Assembly (NCBI RefSeq): GCF_004114975.1
Contig: NZ_CP030051.1
Location: 3,720,001 to 3,784,000, forward strand
DNA from: Bradyrhizobium guangdongense
Lineage (GTDB): Bacteria; Pseudomonadota; Alphaproteobacteria; Rhizobiales; Xanthobacteraceae
Reading direction: 5' to 3'
DNA: 64,000 nt
Below, in pieces: positions 8,606 to 17,273 of the stretch (positions within the stretch are counted from its first letter, which is position 1; the number at the start of each line of letters is the position of its first letter). A program made the translations under genes and the position numbers. The notes beneath the pieces were generated by a model, which searched no databases, was not told where the DNA came from, and worked only from the letters and a program-made list of their open reading frames with translations.

Positions 8606-8876
8606 ATTGCGGGGGATAACAGGGGGCAAGCCCACACCTGTTGTGGAGGCAAGTATCAGTGAGTCCTCAGGGATTCCCAACCGAAAAAATTTGCATCCCG
8701 TGGGGATGGCGACCCTTCATCCCGCTGTTCACAGGGCAGGTATATTTTTCGGGACCGGGATTGCGTCAGGCAGACTCACGTAGTGGTACGGAAGGTGAGG
8801 GCAGGCATGCCTGCCGAGGTGGTGGTCGTATCGGCGAATCCGCGCCAAGCTGACCCCGATTTTGCCGGATACCCCC

Positions 8877-9773
8877 ATGCTTGATTCGACCAGGCCGGTG
8901 CAGCGCCCGCGCATCGCCCCGGCCGGCCTGATGTTCCTCGCGATCACCTCGATCGGGTGGGGCTTCAACTGGCCGGTGACGAAATTCCTCCTCGGCGAGC
9001 TGCCGCCGCTCACCCTTCGCGGCGTCACCGGCGTGCTCGGGGCCGTGCTGCTGGCCGCGCTCGCGCTGCTGCGCGGCGACAGCCTGAAAATCCCCGACGC
9101 GATCTGGCCGCGGCTGATCACGGCCGCCGTGCTCAACGTCACCGGCTGGATGGTGCTGATGGGGCTGGCGCTGCTCTGGCTGCCGGCGAGCGAGGCGGCG
9201 TTGATCGCCTACACCATGCCGGTGTGGGCCTCGATCATCGCCTGGCCTGTTCTGGGGGAGCGGCCGACCGTGCTGCGCACGCTGGGTCTGGTGATGGCCT
9301 TTGCCGGTCTTGCCTCGATCATGGGCGGCAACGGCATTGCCGCCAGTGCCGAGAAGCTGCCCGGGATCATCATGGCGCTGTGCGGCGCGCTGGGCTTTGC
9401 GATCGGCACGGTATTCTCGAAGAAGTACCCGATCCATCTGCCGCCGATCACCGCCGCAGCCTGGCAGATCGGGATCGGCTGCCTGCCGATCTCGATCATC
9501 GGCCTCCTCGTCGAGACCTCGCATCTGGACAAGGTGACGCCAACAGGCTGGTGGCTGCTGGTCTATTCGACCGTGGTGCAGTTCTGCATCGCCTATGTCA
9601 GCTGGTTCGCCGCGCTCGCCCGGCTGCCGGCCTCGGTCGCGGCGATCGGCACCATGGCGGTGCCTGTGATCGGTGTCGTGGCGTCCGCGATCGCGCTGCA
9701 CGAGCCGCTCGGGCCAGGCCAGATCGCCGCGCTGATCTTCACGTTGGCGGCGGTGGTGCTGGCGACGCGGTAG
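8877..9773 (+). CDS. EamA / DMT-superfamily permease
   Basis: About ten hydrophobic segments arranged as two EamA repeats (residues roughly 13-140 and 150-290), the pattern of drug/metabolite exporters in the inner membrane. Sequence cues are ITSIGWGFNWPVTKFLL at the first helix and the second-repeat motif ALARLPASVAAIGTMAVPVIGV. ATG at 8877 gives a 298-aa protein; an in-frame TTG at 8862 would add five residues, and neither has a clear ribosome-binding site. It is convergent with the histidine kinase gene and the two coding ends overlap by 35 bases. Substrate unknown. Confidence 0.85.
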   Translation: MLDSTRPVQRPRIAPAGLMFLAITSIGWGFNWPVTKFLLGELPPLTLRGVTGVLGAVLLAALALLRGDSLKIPDAIWPRLITAAVLNVTGWMVLMGLALLWLPASEAALIAYTMPVWASIIAWPVLGERPTVLRTLGLVMAFAGLASIMGGNGIAASAEKLPGIIMALCGALGFAIGTVFSKKYPIHLPPITAAAWQIGIGCLPISIIGLLVETSHLDKVTPTGWWLLVYSTVVQFCIAYVSWFAALARLPASVAAIGTMAVPVIGVVASAIALHEPLGPGQIAALIFTLAAVVLATR

Positions 9774-12015
9774 CCCCGCCGCCCAGCGCCTTCCTGATCA
9801 TCTCGGCGAGCTGGTTGCGGCGGTAGGGCTTGGTCAGCAGCATCACGCCGTCGTCGAGCTTGCCGTGATGGACGATGGCGTTGTCGGTGTAGCCGGAGGT
9901 GTAGAGCACCTTGACCCCCGGCCGACGCTTGGCGATCTCGTCGGCGAGCTCGCGCCCGCTCATGCCGCCGGGGATGACGATGTCGGTGAAGAGCAGGTCG
10001 AAGGCCTGGCCGGCGTCGATCAATTCGAGTGCAGCCTTGCTGTCGGCGGCAGCGACGGTCTTGTAGCCGAGACTCTGGAGCTGCGCGGTGACGAAGTTGC
10101 GCACCAGCGCATCGTCCTCGACGATGAAAATGGTTTCGGCCCCGCCTTCGGCCTGGGGCGCCGCGGACGCCGTGGCCACGCCGGCGCCTTCGCCCGGCGG
10201 CAGATAGAGCTTGATCGTGGTGCCGTGGCCTTCCTCGCTGTAGATCTTGATGTGGCCGCCGGATTGCTTGACGAAGCCGTAGACCATGGAGAGGCCGAGA
10301 CCGGAGCCCTTGCCGACCTCCTTGGTGGTGAAGAACGGCTCGAACGCCTTCTCCTGGACGCTCTGCTCCATGCCGGTGCCGGTATCGCTGACAGCGAGCA
10401 TCACGTAGGGACCGGGCCGCACGTCGACATTGGCCTGCGCGTAGGCCTCGTCGAGCACGACCCGGTGAGTCTCGAGCAGGAGCTTGCCGCCGTTCGGCAT
10501 CGCATCGCGGGCGTTGATCGCCATGTTGAGCACGGCATTGGCGAGGCGGGATGGATCGATATGCGCGGTCATCGGTCCCTGTTCCAGGACCGTCTCGATC
10601 TGGATCTGCTCGCCGAGGGTGGGACGCAGGAGCTTTGCGATGTCGGCGATGGCGGCGTTGATCTCGACGTCGTGCGGCTGCAGCGGCTGTTTTCGCGCGA
10701 AGGCGAGCAGGTGCTGAATCAATTCCGCACAGCGTTCGGCGGCATCGTCGATCAGGCGCGCCGTGCGCTGCAGCTCGGGCTGCTCCTTCAGGCTCGCCAC
10801 CAGCGTCTCGGTGTTGCCCGAGATCACCGTCAGCATGTTGTTGAAGTCGTGCGCGACGCCGCCGGTCAGCTTGCCGATCGCATCGAGCTTCTGCGACTGC
10901 TGCAGCTGGCGCTCGGTTTCGCGCGAGGCGGTGGCATCGTGATAGACCAGCACGGCACCGGAGATGTTGCCTTGCCCGTCGCGCATCGGCCGGCCGCTGA
11001 CCATCAGATGGCGCACGTCGTTGCCGCTGTGCGGGCGGACGATCATCTCCAGGTCCTCGAACTCATCGCCGCGCAGCACCCTGACGGATGGCAGCTCGTC
11101 GGCCTTGAGCGGCGTGACGCCGTCGCCGTGGAAGACGTCGGACAGCGCGCTGAGATTGCGCAGGTTCATGCCGGCGCGGTGCAGCAGCATGCGCTCCGCA
11201 GCCGGATTGGACAGCAGGACGTTGCCGTCGTCGTCGATCACCAGCACCGCTTCGGCCATGCTGCGGAACGTGCTCTGGAGCACGTTGATCGAAAGCCGCA
11301 GCTCGTCATGGGCGGCAACGAGATGCTCGGTGCGTTCAGCGACGGCGGCTTCCAGGGCTTTCTTGGCAGCCCGCGTCTCGTGCAGCGAACTCGTGAGTGC
11401 GACCTGGGCGCGCTGGCTTTCGCGCATCAACATCACGACCAGCAGCAGGATCACCAGGGCACCGACCACATCGATGCCGAGCAGCACGATGCCTGTCCGG
11501 CGGGAGTCCGATGTCCGCGCAGCCAGCAGGCTCTGCTCTTCCGCGGCCAGACGATCGAGATTGACCATCACCGTGTCCATCAGGCCGCGGCCTTCGGCCT
11601 TGCCCTGGAGCGCGGTGATGCCGGCCGGGTCTTTCTCGGCGCTTAGCCGCATCGCTTCGGCCGCGATCTCGATCCGGCGCATCGCCAGGGGTTCTGTGCC
11701 CTCCATGAGCGCAATCTGATCGGGGTTGTCGCGAACGGATCGCTTGAGATCGGCGAGCGCGGGCGCAAGCTCGGCGCGGGCCGTCTGGAACTCGTCGGTG
11801 AAGTTCGGGCTGCGATAGAGCTCGAACCCGCGCGCGGCGCTTTCGGCGCGGCGCATCAGAACGCGCAGATCCGAGATCTTCTTCAGCACTTCGACCGTGT
11901 GATTGACCCAGGCCGTATCCGACCGCGACTTGACATCGAGGCCGATCGAGGCGGCGGTGATGATCAGGAGGATTGCAAGTCCAGCACCGAGAATGACGCG
12001 CTGCGAGGGGATCAA
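9739..12015 (-). CDS. Hybrid sensor histidine kinase (CHASE3-PAS-HisKA-HATPase-REC)
   Basis: Membrane-bound sensor kinase of about 758 aa. Order: TM helix (residues about 6-27), periplasmic CHASE3-type helical domain to about 170, second TM (188-210), coiled coil, PAS domain (about 255-365), HisKA with phospho-acceptor His389 in VAHDFNNML, HATPase with N and G boxes (NMAINARDAM, DTGTGM, GLGLSMVYG), then a C-terminal receiver (DLLFTDIVIPGG). The start is taken as TTG 12015-12013, which overlaps the TGA of the upstream receiver gene (TTGA) with GAGG just upstream, so translation is coupled. An ATG at 12066 would add 17 Arg/Glu-rich residues. Signal sensed is unknown. Confidence 0.9.
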   Translation of the reverse strand: MIPSQRVILGAGLAILLIITAASIGLDVKSRSDTAWVNHTVEVLKKISDLRVLMRRAESAARGFELYRSPNFTDEFQTARAELAPALADLKRSVRDNPDQIALMEGTEPLAMRRIEIAAEAMRLSAEKDPAGITALQGKAEGRGLMDTVMVNLDRLAAEEQSLLAARTSDSRRTGIVLLGIDVVGALVILLLVVMLMRESQRAQVALTSSLHETRAAKKALEAAVAERTEHLVAAHDELRLSINVLQSTFRSMAEAVLVIDDDGNVLLSNPAAERMLLHRAGMNLRNLSALSDVFHGDGVTPLKADELPSVRVLRGDEFEDLEMIVRPHSGNDVRHLMVSGRPMRDGQGNISGAVLVYHDATASRETERQLQQSQKLDAIGKLTGGVAHDFNNMLTVISGNTETLVASLKEQPELQRTARLIDDAAERCAELIQHLLAFARKQPLQPHDVEINAAIADIAKLLRPTLGEQIQIETVLEQGPMTAHIDPSRLANAVLNMAINARDAMPNGGKLLLETHRVVLDEAYAQANVDVRPGPYVMLAVSDTGTGMEQSVQEKAFEPFFTTKEVGKGSGLGLSMVYGFVKQSGGHIKIYSEEGHGTTIKLYLPPGEGAGVATASAAPQAEGGAETIFIVEDDALVRNFVTAQLQSLGYKTVAAADSKAALELIDAGQAFDLLFTDIVIPGGMSGRELADEIAKRRPGVKVLYTSGYTDNAIVHHGKLDDGVMLLTKPYRRNQLAEMIRKALGGGATASPAPPPPT

Positions 12016-12431
12016 GGGGCCTCTTTCTTGTCCTTCTCTGCGCTCTCGCCGGAACCGGCGAGGCATTCCCGGATCGTCGTCAACAATGCCTCGGGCGTGA
12101 ACGGCTTGCGCAGGCAGCGCGTCGCGCCGAGCTCGAGTGCCATGCGAAGGAAGTCGGGAGAGGGCGAGGCGGCTGAGGCGAAGGCGTAACCCGACATGGC
12201 GATCAGCGGAATCGCCGGCGCGCGCTCGTGAAAGATGCGGATGGATTCGAAGCCGCGCATATGCGGCATGAAGATATCAACCAGCATCACGTCGAAAGTC
12301 TGCGCTTCAAGCGCAGCAAGCCCCGCTTCGCCGCCGTCAGTCAACGTGACGTCAAAGCCCTGACGCTGGAGGAGGACCTCGATAGTCGCGCCGACCATCG
12401 GATCGTCGTCTACCACGAGGATGCGCGGCAT
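12012..12431 (-). CDS. Single-domain response regulator (REC only)
   Basis: A 139-aa CheY-like receiver. Asp52 in VMLVDIFMP is the phosphorylation site, with acidic VVDDD at 6-10, Ser/Thr switch in AMSGYA and the conserved Lys in LRKPF. No output domain, so it acts by protein contact or as a phosphate shuttle/sink. It is the first gene of a two-gene operon; its stop overlaps the start of the hybrid kinase gene, making the kinase the obvious partner. Confidence 0.92.
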   Translation of the reverse strand: MPRILVVDDDPMVGATIEVLLQRQGFDVTLTDGGEAGLAALEAQTFDVMLVDIFMPHMRGFESIRIFHERAPAIPLIAMSGYAFASAASPSPDFLRMALELGATRCLRKPFTPEALLTTIRECLAGSGESAEKDKKEAP

Positions 12432-12769
12432 GACATTTCCCAGTAAATCGAAGTCCCCACAGTAGTTGGTGATATAGGCGAATCGTGTGCCGGGTCAATT
12501 TTGGATTGGGCCGGAAGAGATATGCACGGCGCAATGCATAGCGACCCTGTGAGTTCCGAACGTCAGGGGCGGAGACGGGGCGGTGATTTCCTCCGGGTTT
12601 CAATGACAGGTTGAGGCAAATCCGTGCGACCTACGAAATCCTCGCCGGGCCGTGCACGACCGGCGAGGAAGGCCATTCCCGTCCGACACCGACAGCAAAC
12701 CCGAGGCAGCCAAATGAAAGGCGGCGCCCCTGGTCGGGCGCCGCCCAAGAAGATGGTCTTCAGGCCACG
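12432..12769. other. Intergenic region between the receiver gene and the BA14K gene
   Basis: 338 bases with no supported gene. It contains the promoter region of the receiver-kinase operon (right of 12431), a 9-bp GC-rich hairpin CCTCGCCGG/CCGGCGAGG at 12640-12668 of unknown role, and the terminator of the BA14K gene at 12720-12745. Confidence 0.6.
12720..12745 (-). terminator. Terminator of the BA14K gene
   Basis: Perfect 10-bp GC stem (GGCGGCGCCC with GGGCGCCGCC) and a 6-base loop, followed by TTTC on the minus strand, 25 bases after the BA14K stop codon. Confidence 0.72.
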
Positions 12770-13384
12770 TTACGGGCAGGGATGGCGCAAGCCGTCATAG
12801 CCGAGATAGGTGCCGGACGCCGGGTCGTAGGACCGGTAGCGCTGGGCACAATAGGCCGACGAATCGCCGCCAGAGTCGGGCACCACGGCGACGGCTGCAC
12901 CATCGTCGTAATAGCCGTCGTCATAGTAGGAATCGTCGTAGTACGGACCGCCGTAATAGGCATAGGAGCCGAGCCCGCCGATCGCGGCGCCCGCCGCGAA
13001 TCCCGGCCAGAATCCGCCATGGTGATGGTGGTGCCAGCCGCCGTGCCAATTGCCGCCGTTCCAGGTGCCTGATGAGGCGGTCGAGAAGCTGCGGGTGCCG
13101 GGGCCGAAGGTTGGCGAGCTGCTGCCCAAGGTGCGCGTGCCGCTAAAGGTCGGTGCCGTGCCACCGGGGCGCATGGCTGCGCTGGAGGTGAAACTGCCGC
13201 CGCCCATGCGGGCGCCACCAAAGCTGCCGCCGCCGAAGTGGGCACCGCCTCCGCCGCCACCGCCGAAGTGGGCTCCGCCGCCACCGCCGGCATGGCCGGC
13301 GCCAGGCTGGGCAAAGCTCGGCGTCGCCATGGGCAGAGCCAATGCGAGTGCTGCAGCCGTGCTCAAAATTTTCAGACTTGTCAT
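12770..13384 (-). CDS. Exported BA14K-family protein, glycine-rich
   Basis: A 204-aa secreted or surface protein. It has a signal peptide (MTSLKILSTAAALALALPMATPSFA), then Gly/His-Phe repeats (GGGGAHFGGG, SFGGARMGGG), a His/Trp-rich patch (GGWHHHHHGGFWPG), a Gly/Tyr/Asp stretch (YYDDSYYDDGYYDD) and the C-terminal BA14K motif (AYCAQRYRSYDPASGTYLGYDG). The BA14K family is named from a Brucella immunoreactive, lectin-like protein. ATG 13384 is chosen because AGGAG lies 7 bases upstream; a TTG two codons earlier is less likely. Monocistronic with its own terminator. Confidence 0.85.
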   Translation of the reverse strand: MTSLKILSTAAALALALPMATPSFAQPGAGHAGGGGGAHFGGGGGGGAHFGGGSFGGARMGGGSFTSSAAMRPGGTAPTFSGTRTLGSSSPTFGPGTRSFSTASSGTWNGGNWHGGWHHHHHGGFWPGFAAGAAIGGLGSYAYYGGPYYDDSYYDDGYYDDGAAVAVVPDSGGDSSAYCAQRYRSYDPASGTYLGYDGLRHPCP

Positions 13385-13633
13385 GATCAAACTCCTTTCC
13401 CGCGAGCCAACCCCAGGATGATGCGGTGGTTCCTGGGATCACGCCGGTTTGCGCATGAGGTGCAGACTTCCTCACCGACGCTGTACCCGTCATGAATGGA
13501 TCACGTCGGATTTGGGGCGGCAGCTTCACATGCCCTTGGATCGTCGTTCGGGCGGGGTACCACCGCGCCCGCCGAACTGGACATTTGGCCGTCCGGATGG
13601 CATCAGGACCCCACGAAGCAGGGCCCTTGCCGC

Positions 13634-14041
13634 ATGAAACAATTCTTCCTGAAGCTCTTCACCTGGTGGAATGGCCAGACCTTTGGCACCCAACTCTGGA
13701 CCTCCAGGTTCGGCGAGTTGGTCGGCCAGGACGAGCAGGGCAACCGCTACTACCGCACCGCCGGCGGCAAGATCGACCCGACGCTCGGTTTCGAGCGGCG
13801 CTGGGTGATCTATAACGGCTATGCGGAAGCCAGCCGCATTCCGCCGGCCTGGCATGGCTGGATCCACCACGTCGTCGACGTGCCGCCGACCGAGCTCAAC
13901 TATCAGCCGCGCGAATGGGAGAAGCCGCACCAGCCCAACCTCACCGGCACGGCGAAGGCCTACAGGCCCTCCGGCTCGACGCTCGCCAGCGGCAAGCGGC
14001 CGAAGGCGACCGGCGACTACCAGCCCTGGACGCCGGGTTAG
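13634..14041 (+). CDS. NADH:ubiquinone oxidoreductase subunit NDUFA12 homologue
   Basis: A 135-aa homologue of the mitochondrial complex I accessory subunit NDUFA12/B17.2, a supernumerary complex I subunit in alphaproteobacteria. Sequence cues are MKQFFLKLFTWWNGQTFGTQLWT at the start, LVGQDEQGNRYYR, and the WHGWIHHVVDVPP block near residue 75. The frame extends 46 codons upstream but ATG 13634 matches the family start. In many relatives this gene is next to a DUF2155 gene and aat; here that neighbour lies 5.4 kb away, behind an accessory block. Confidence 0.93.
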   Translation: MKQFFLKLFTWWNGQTFGTQLWTSRFGELVGQDEQGNRYYRTAGGKIDPTLGFERRWVIYNGYAEASRIPPAWHGWIHHVVDVPPTELNYQPREWEKPHQPNLTGTAKAYRPSGSTLASGKRPKATGDYQPWTPG

Positions 14042-14331
14042 TCGCGCACTTCGATCACCGGATTGGATGCATACGCATCTGCATCACGTCGCTGTGGACA
14101 ACTGGAACAGCGGGGATGCCGGCTGCGTGGACGTTGCGCTTGCGCCAGCGATGCGGCTCAATGAACCCATCTTACGGAGATGGGAGACCATCGCGTTCGG
14201 TTCGGGCAACAGTTCGCGACTGTCCCGAAATGCAGCGGCTGCCGAGGAAGGACACTCGATCGGGAGATAGGCCCCCGGTCTGGAGCTCCGAAATCGCCCG
14301 ATGAGAATGTGCGCCGCCGTGAGACAGGAAA

Positions 14332-14360
14332 GGCCGCTCGGGAAACCGAGCGGCCTTTTT
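14332..14360 (+). terminator. Strong intrinsic terminator
   Basis: A 9-bp stem GGCCGCTCG/CGAGCGGCC with loop GGAAAC followed by TTTTT on the plus strand. The minus strand reads the same stem followed by TTTCC, so it may work both ways. Confidence 0.85.
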
Positions 14361-14389
14361 CTGTTGGAGGCTTGATGAGCCGGAGGCTC

Positions 14390-14478
14390 CGTCATTGCGA
14401 GGAGCCCTTGCGACGAAGCAATCCAGAAATGTATCCGTGGAAAGATTCCTGGATTGCTTCGCTGCGCTCGCAATGACG
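14390..14478. repeat. REP-type palindrome (CGTCATTGCGAG family)
   Basis: CGTCATTGCGAG...GCGACGAAGCAATCCAG (14390-14426) is inverted as CTGGATTGCTTCGCTGCGCTCGCAATGACG (14449-14478), separated by about 22 bases. This sequence family is scattered through Bradyrhizobium and related genomes between genes. It is different from the GGATGGG family at 1.2-3.1 kb. Confidence 0.85.
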
Positions 14479-14555
14479 CGCTGGATGGGGTTGTGCACCG
14501 AACTTCTGGCTCGTGTCTCGCACCCTGCAGCGCGTCCGGGACACGAGCGCCGCGT

Positions 14556-15242
14556 TTACATCACCCGCTCGGCCGCCAGCTTGGCGGCATCCAGGCGCCG
14601 GGCCTGCGATGGTGCGACCCGCTCTTTCATGAGCGCGAGCACCTCGGCTGGGGCGGTCTCCGGCGAGCCGGCATTGAAGGGCGGCGCGGGATTGTATTCG
14701 AGGCGGAGCTGAATGGCCTCTGCTGTGGTGCGATCGACCAGCAGCGAGACCAGCGTAAGTGCGAAATCGATTCCCGCGGTGACGCCGCCGCCGGTCACAC
14801 GGTTGCGATCGATGCAGACGCGCGTCTTCGTCGGCGTCGCCCCGAACAGCGGCAGCATCTCCATCGCGCTCCAATGGGTGGCGGCATTGTAGCCCTTCAA
14901 CAGCCCCGCCGCCCCCAGCACCAGCGATCCCGTGCAGACGGACGTGATGAACTTGGCGCCAGCAGCCTGCTTGCGCACGAAGTCGAGAGTCTCCTCATCG
15001 TTGAGGAGGGCATCGGTGCCGAAGCCGCCGGGAATGCAGATCACATCCAGCTGAGGGCAATCGGTAAAGGTCACGGTCGGCGTCAGCATCAGGACGGAAT
15101 CGCTCGGCACCGGTTCCAGCGTCTTCCAAATCAGGTGCACCGTCGCGCCCGGGACGGATGAAAACACCTGCAGCGGCCCAGTGAAGTCGAGTTGGGTGAC
15201 GCGCGGGAACACCAAAAGTCCGATCTGGAGCGATGCCGGCAT
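14556..15242 (-). CDS. DJ-1/PfpI-family protein, isonitrile hydratase-like
   Basis: A 228-aa cytosolic alpha/beta protein of the DJ-1/PfpI superfamily. The nucleophile elbow carries the conserved Cys in TSVCTGSLVLGAAGLL, preceded by CIPGGFG; MPASLQIGLLVFPRVTQLDFTGPLQVF is the typical start of isonitrile hydratase (InhA), which converts isonitriles to N-substituted formamides. The ATG at 15240-15242 fits the family start; longer in-frame starts are not needed. It is divergent, with an 85-base gap, from a GlxA-type AraC regulator whose sensor domain belongs to the same superfamily, so that regulator probably controls it. Substrate not proven. Confidence 0.8.
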   Translation of the reverse strand: MPASLQIGLLVFPRVTQLDFTGPLQVFSSVPGATVHLIWKTLEPVPSDSVLMLTPTVTFTDCPQLDVICIPGGFGTDALLNDEETLDFVRKQAAGAKFITSVCTGSLVLGAAGLLKGYNAATHWSAMEMLPLFGATPTKTRVCIDRNRVTGGGVTAGIDFALTLVSLLVDRTTAEAIQLRLEYNPAPPFNAGSPETAPAEVLALMKERVAPSQARRLDAAKLAAERVM

Positions 15243-15327
15243 GAGAGCCTCCGATGAAGAGCTTGACGGACGCAAGATGGCATGATGGCATCCTGTCCAA
15301 AATGGCGTATTTCCCTCACTTTCGGAC

Positions 15328-16272
15328 ATGAGCATGATCGGCATCCTGATCTTCCCCGATTTCCAGTTGCTCGATGCGGCGGGCCCGATCTCGGTGTTCG
15401 AGATCGCCGCACGCGCCAGCGGCAAGCCGCTTGCGCTGCGGGTGCTGGCATTGAACGCGGGCGCCGTGCCCTCGTCGTCGGGCGTCGAGATGATGGCGCG
15501 CGATTTCAAATCGGCGAACGCGATCACGACGCTGGTCGTGGCGGGCGGCGCGGGCGTATCGGCATCGGCGAGCTGTCCTGCAACGCTCGCCTTCGTGCAG
15601 CGGCTGGCGAGGCGCGGCGTGCGGATCGCCAGCGTCTGCTCGGGCGCCTATGTGCTTGCGGAGGCCGGCCTGCTCGATGGCCGCCGCGCCACCACGCATT
15701 GGGGCCGGACGCGCGATTTTGTCGCGCGCTATCCGCAGATCAAGTTCGAGCCGGACCAGATCTTCACCCGCGACGGCAATGTCTGGACGTCGGCCGGGAT
15801 CAGTGCCGGCATCGACCTCGCGCTCGCGATGGTCACCGAGGACCATGGCGAGGAGATCGCGCAGGCGACCGCGCGCCAGCTCGTGCTCTACCACCGCCGC
15901 AGCGGCGGTCAGTCGCAGTTCTCGTCGTTGCTGGAATTGAAGACGCCGAACGGCCGCTTCGGTGCGCTGCTGTCATGGGCGCGGGAGAATCTCGACGCAC
16001 GGCTGACGGTGGAAGACCTCGCCGATCGCGCCGGCATGAGCGCGCGGCACTTTGCCCGCGCCTTCGCCGCCGAGACCGGCACGACGCCGTCAAAGGCGAT
16101 CGAGCGATTGCGGATCGAAGTTGCCCGCGAGCGCGTGCAGTCATCTCGGGAAGCCATCGAGCTCGTCGCCGAAACCACCGGCTTCGGCGACCCCGAGCGC
16201 ATGCGCCGCGCCTTCATCCGCGCCTTCGGCCAACCGCCGCAGGCGCTGCGGCGCGCGGCAAGGGCGGGGTAG
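15328..16272 (+). CDS. GlxA-type AraC-family transcriptional regulator
   Basis: A 314-aa regulator with an N-terminal DJ-1/PfpI-like amidotransferase fold (residues about 3-170, including SVCSGAYVLAEAGLLDG with the elbow Cys) and a C-terminal AraC double helix-turn-helix (about 215-310: LTVEDLADRAGMSARHFARAF and the second HTH VAETTGFGDPERMRRAF). Members of this group usually activate adjacent small-molecule catabolic genes. The shared 85-base intergenic region with the isonitrile-hydratase-like gene is the likely operator. Confidence 0.9.
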   Translation: MSMIGILIFPDFQLLDAAGPISVFEIAARASGKPLALRVLALNAGAVPSSSGVEMMARDFKSANAITTLVVAGGAGVSASASCPATLAFVQRLARRGVRIASVCSGAYVLAEAGLLDGRRATTHWGRTRDFVARYPQIKFEPDQIFTRDGNVWTSAGISAGIDLALAMVTEDHGEEIAQATARQLVLYHRRSGGQSQFSSLLELKTPNGRFGALLSWARENLDARLTVEDLADRAGMSARHFARAFAAETGTTPSKAIERLRIEVARERVQSSREAIELVAETTGFGDPERMRRAFIRAFGQPPQALRRAARAG

Positions 16273-16287
16273 GACGAGCTACGGTTG

Positions 16288-17172
16288 TTAGGAGAACGCC
16301 TTGCCGACTTCCCGACCGACCGATGCGATCACATCATTTCGTCCATTCGGGTCGAGCGTTGCGCCGGTGAGGTAGACCGCGATGATGAGCGGCGAGCGCT
16401 CGCGCGGCCATACGATGGCGACGTCGTTGCAGGTTCCATGCTCACCTGCGCCGGTCTTGTCGCCGACACGCCAGCCTTGCGGCAGGCCGGCGCGCAAACG
16501 CGTATCCCCGGTCTTGTTGGCAATGAGCCATTTGCCGAGTTGATCGCGCCCTTCCGGGGGCAGGACGTCGCCGAGCAGCAAGCGCCGATAATTGGCGGCC
16601 ATCGCATTCGGGGTCGTCGTGTCGCGGGGATCGTCCGGCGTGGCTTCGTTCAGCTCGGTTTCGGTCCGGTCCAATCTGGTGATGTCGTCGCCAAGGCTCC
16701 GCGCGAAGCTGGTCAAGCCGGCCGGACCGCCGATGTTTTTCAGAAGCGCGTTACCGGCGGTGTTGTCGCTCATGGTGATGGCGGCATCGCAAAGCTCGCG
16801 AAGCGTCATTCCGTCGCCGCCGACATGCTTGCTCGTGACGGGCGAGGAGGCGACGAGATCGGCCTGCTCGATACGAACGCGCCGTTCAAGGCCTTCCAAC
16901 TTGCTGCCTACGTCTTTGAGGATTGCTGCCGCCGCAAGCACCTTGAATGTGCTACACATGGGAAAGCGTTCGTCTCCCTTGTGATGGATCGGAATGCCCG
17001 TCGTCGTGTCGAGCACGGAGACGCCCAGCCGGCCTCCGCTCTTCGATTCCAACTGTTTGAGGGCTTCAATGAGCGGTGCAGTTCCGCCCGAGGCAGCACG
17101 CGAAACGTTCGGCAGGACGAGACTTCCCGCGACCGCAAGTGCAGATGAACCGAATTGACGTCGTGTGAGCAT
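16288..17172 (-). CDS. Class A beta-lactamase with Tat-type signal
   Basis: Periplasmic serine beta-lactamase, 294 aa. The twin-arginine signal (MLTRRQFGSSALAVAGSLVLP) predicts Tat export, as in other Gram-negative class A enzymes such as L2. All catalytic motifs are intact: S74-T-F-K77 (Ambler 70-73), S135-D-N137 (130-132), E171-TELN (E166 omega-loop) and K239-T-G241 (234-236). A Cys precedes the catalytic Ser (MCSTFK, Ambler 69), but position 238 is Gly, so the Cys69-Cys238 disulfide of known class A carbapenemases is not expected. ATG 17172 has a GGGAGTG ribosome-binding site. Divergent from an AmpR-type regulator, which suggests inducible expression. Confidence 0.93.
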   Translation of the reverse strand: MLTRRQFGSSALAVAGSLVLPNVSRAASGGTAPLIEALKQLESKSGGRLGVSVLDTTTGIPIHHKGDERFPMCSTFKVLAAAAILKDVGSKLEGLERRVRIEQADLVASSPVTSKHVGGDGMTLRELCDAAITMSDNTAGNALLKNIGGPAGLTSFARSLGDDITRLDRTETELNEATPDDPRDTTTPNAMAANYRRLLLGDVLPPEGRDQLGKWLIANKTGDTRLRAGLPQGWRVGDKTGAGEHGTCNDVAIVWPRERSPLIIAVYLTGATLDPNGRNDVIASVGREVGKAFS

Positions 17173-17228
17173 GGAGCACTCCCGTGAATTGCGGGACGGT
17201 TTTTGCGTCGCGCTCCGGCAATTGACAA

Positions 17229-17240
17229 ACGATGCTTCGT
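17229..17240. promoter_or_regulatory. Candidate AmpR operator in the bla-ampR intergenic region
   Basis: ACGATGCTTCGT is a 12-bp near-perfect dyad (form ACGAWGCWTCGT) in the middle of the 101-base gap between the divergent bla and ampR starts, with a TTGACA hexamer immediately to its left (17222-17227). Position and symmetry fit a LysR-type binding site; the sequence does not match a published site that I can name. Confidence 0.35.
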
Positions 17241-17273
17241 AAGGCCATCCATAAGTAAAACTTGGATCGGGAA

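Larger units (their letters stand above)
8111..8876. other. Long intergenic leader upstream of nrdJ
   Basis: About 765 bases with no convincing gene on either strand. It must hold the nrdJ control region. A sigma70-like promoter is predicted at 8536-8564 and an NrdR-box-like palindrome at 8590-8605. The transcribed leader would be about 420 bases and has several GC-rich hairpins, for example GCCCG/CGGGC around 8403-8427, but I could not fit it to the cobalamin riboswitch consensus. The right end also holds the unidentified control region of the EamA gene. Confidence 0.6.
14042..14555. other. Intergenic region with terminator and large palindrome
   Basis: About 510 bases with no supported gene. 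It holds a strong terminator (14332-14360) some 290 bases after the NDUFA12 stop and a REP-type palindrome (14390-14478). The stretch before the terminator could be a long 3' UTR or an unrecognised small RNA. Confidence 0.6.
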
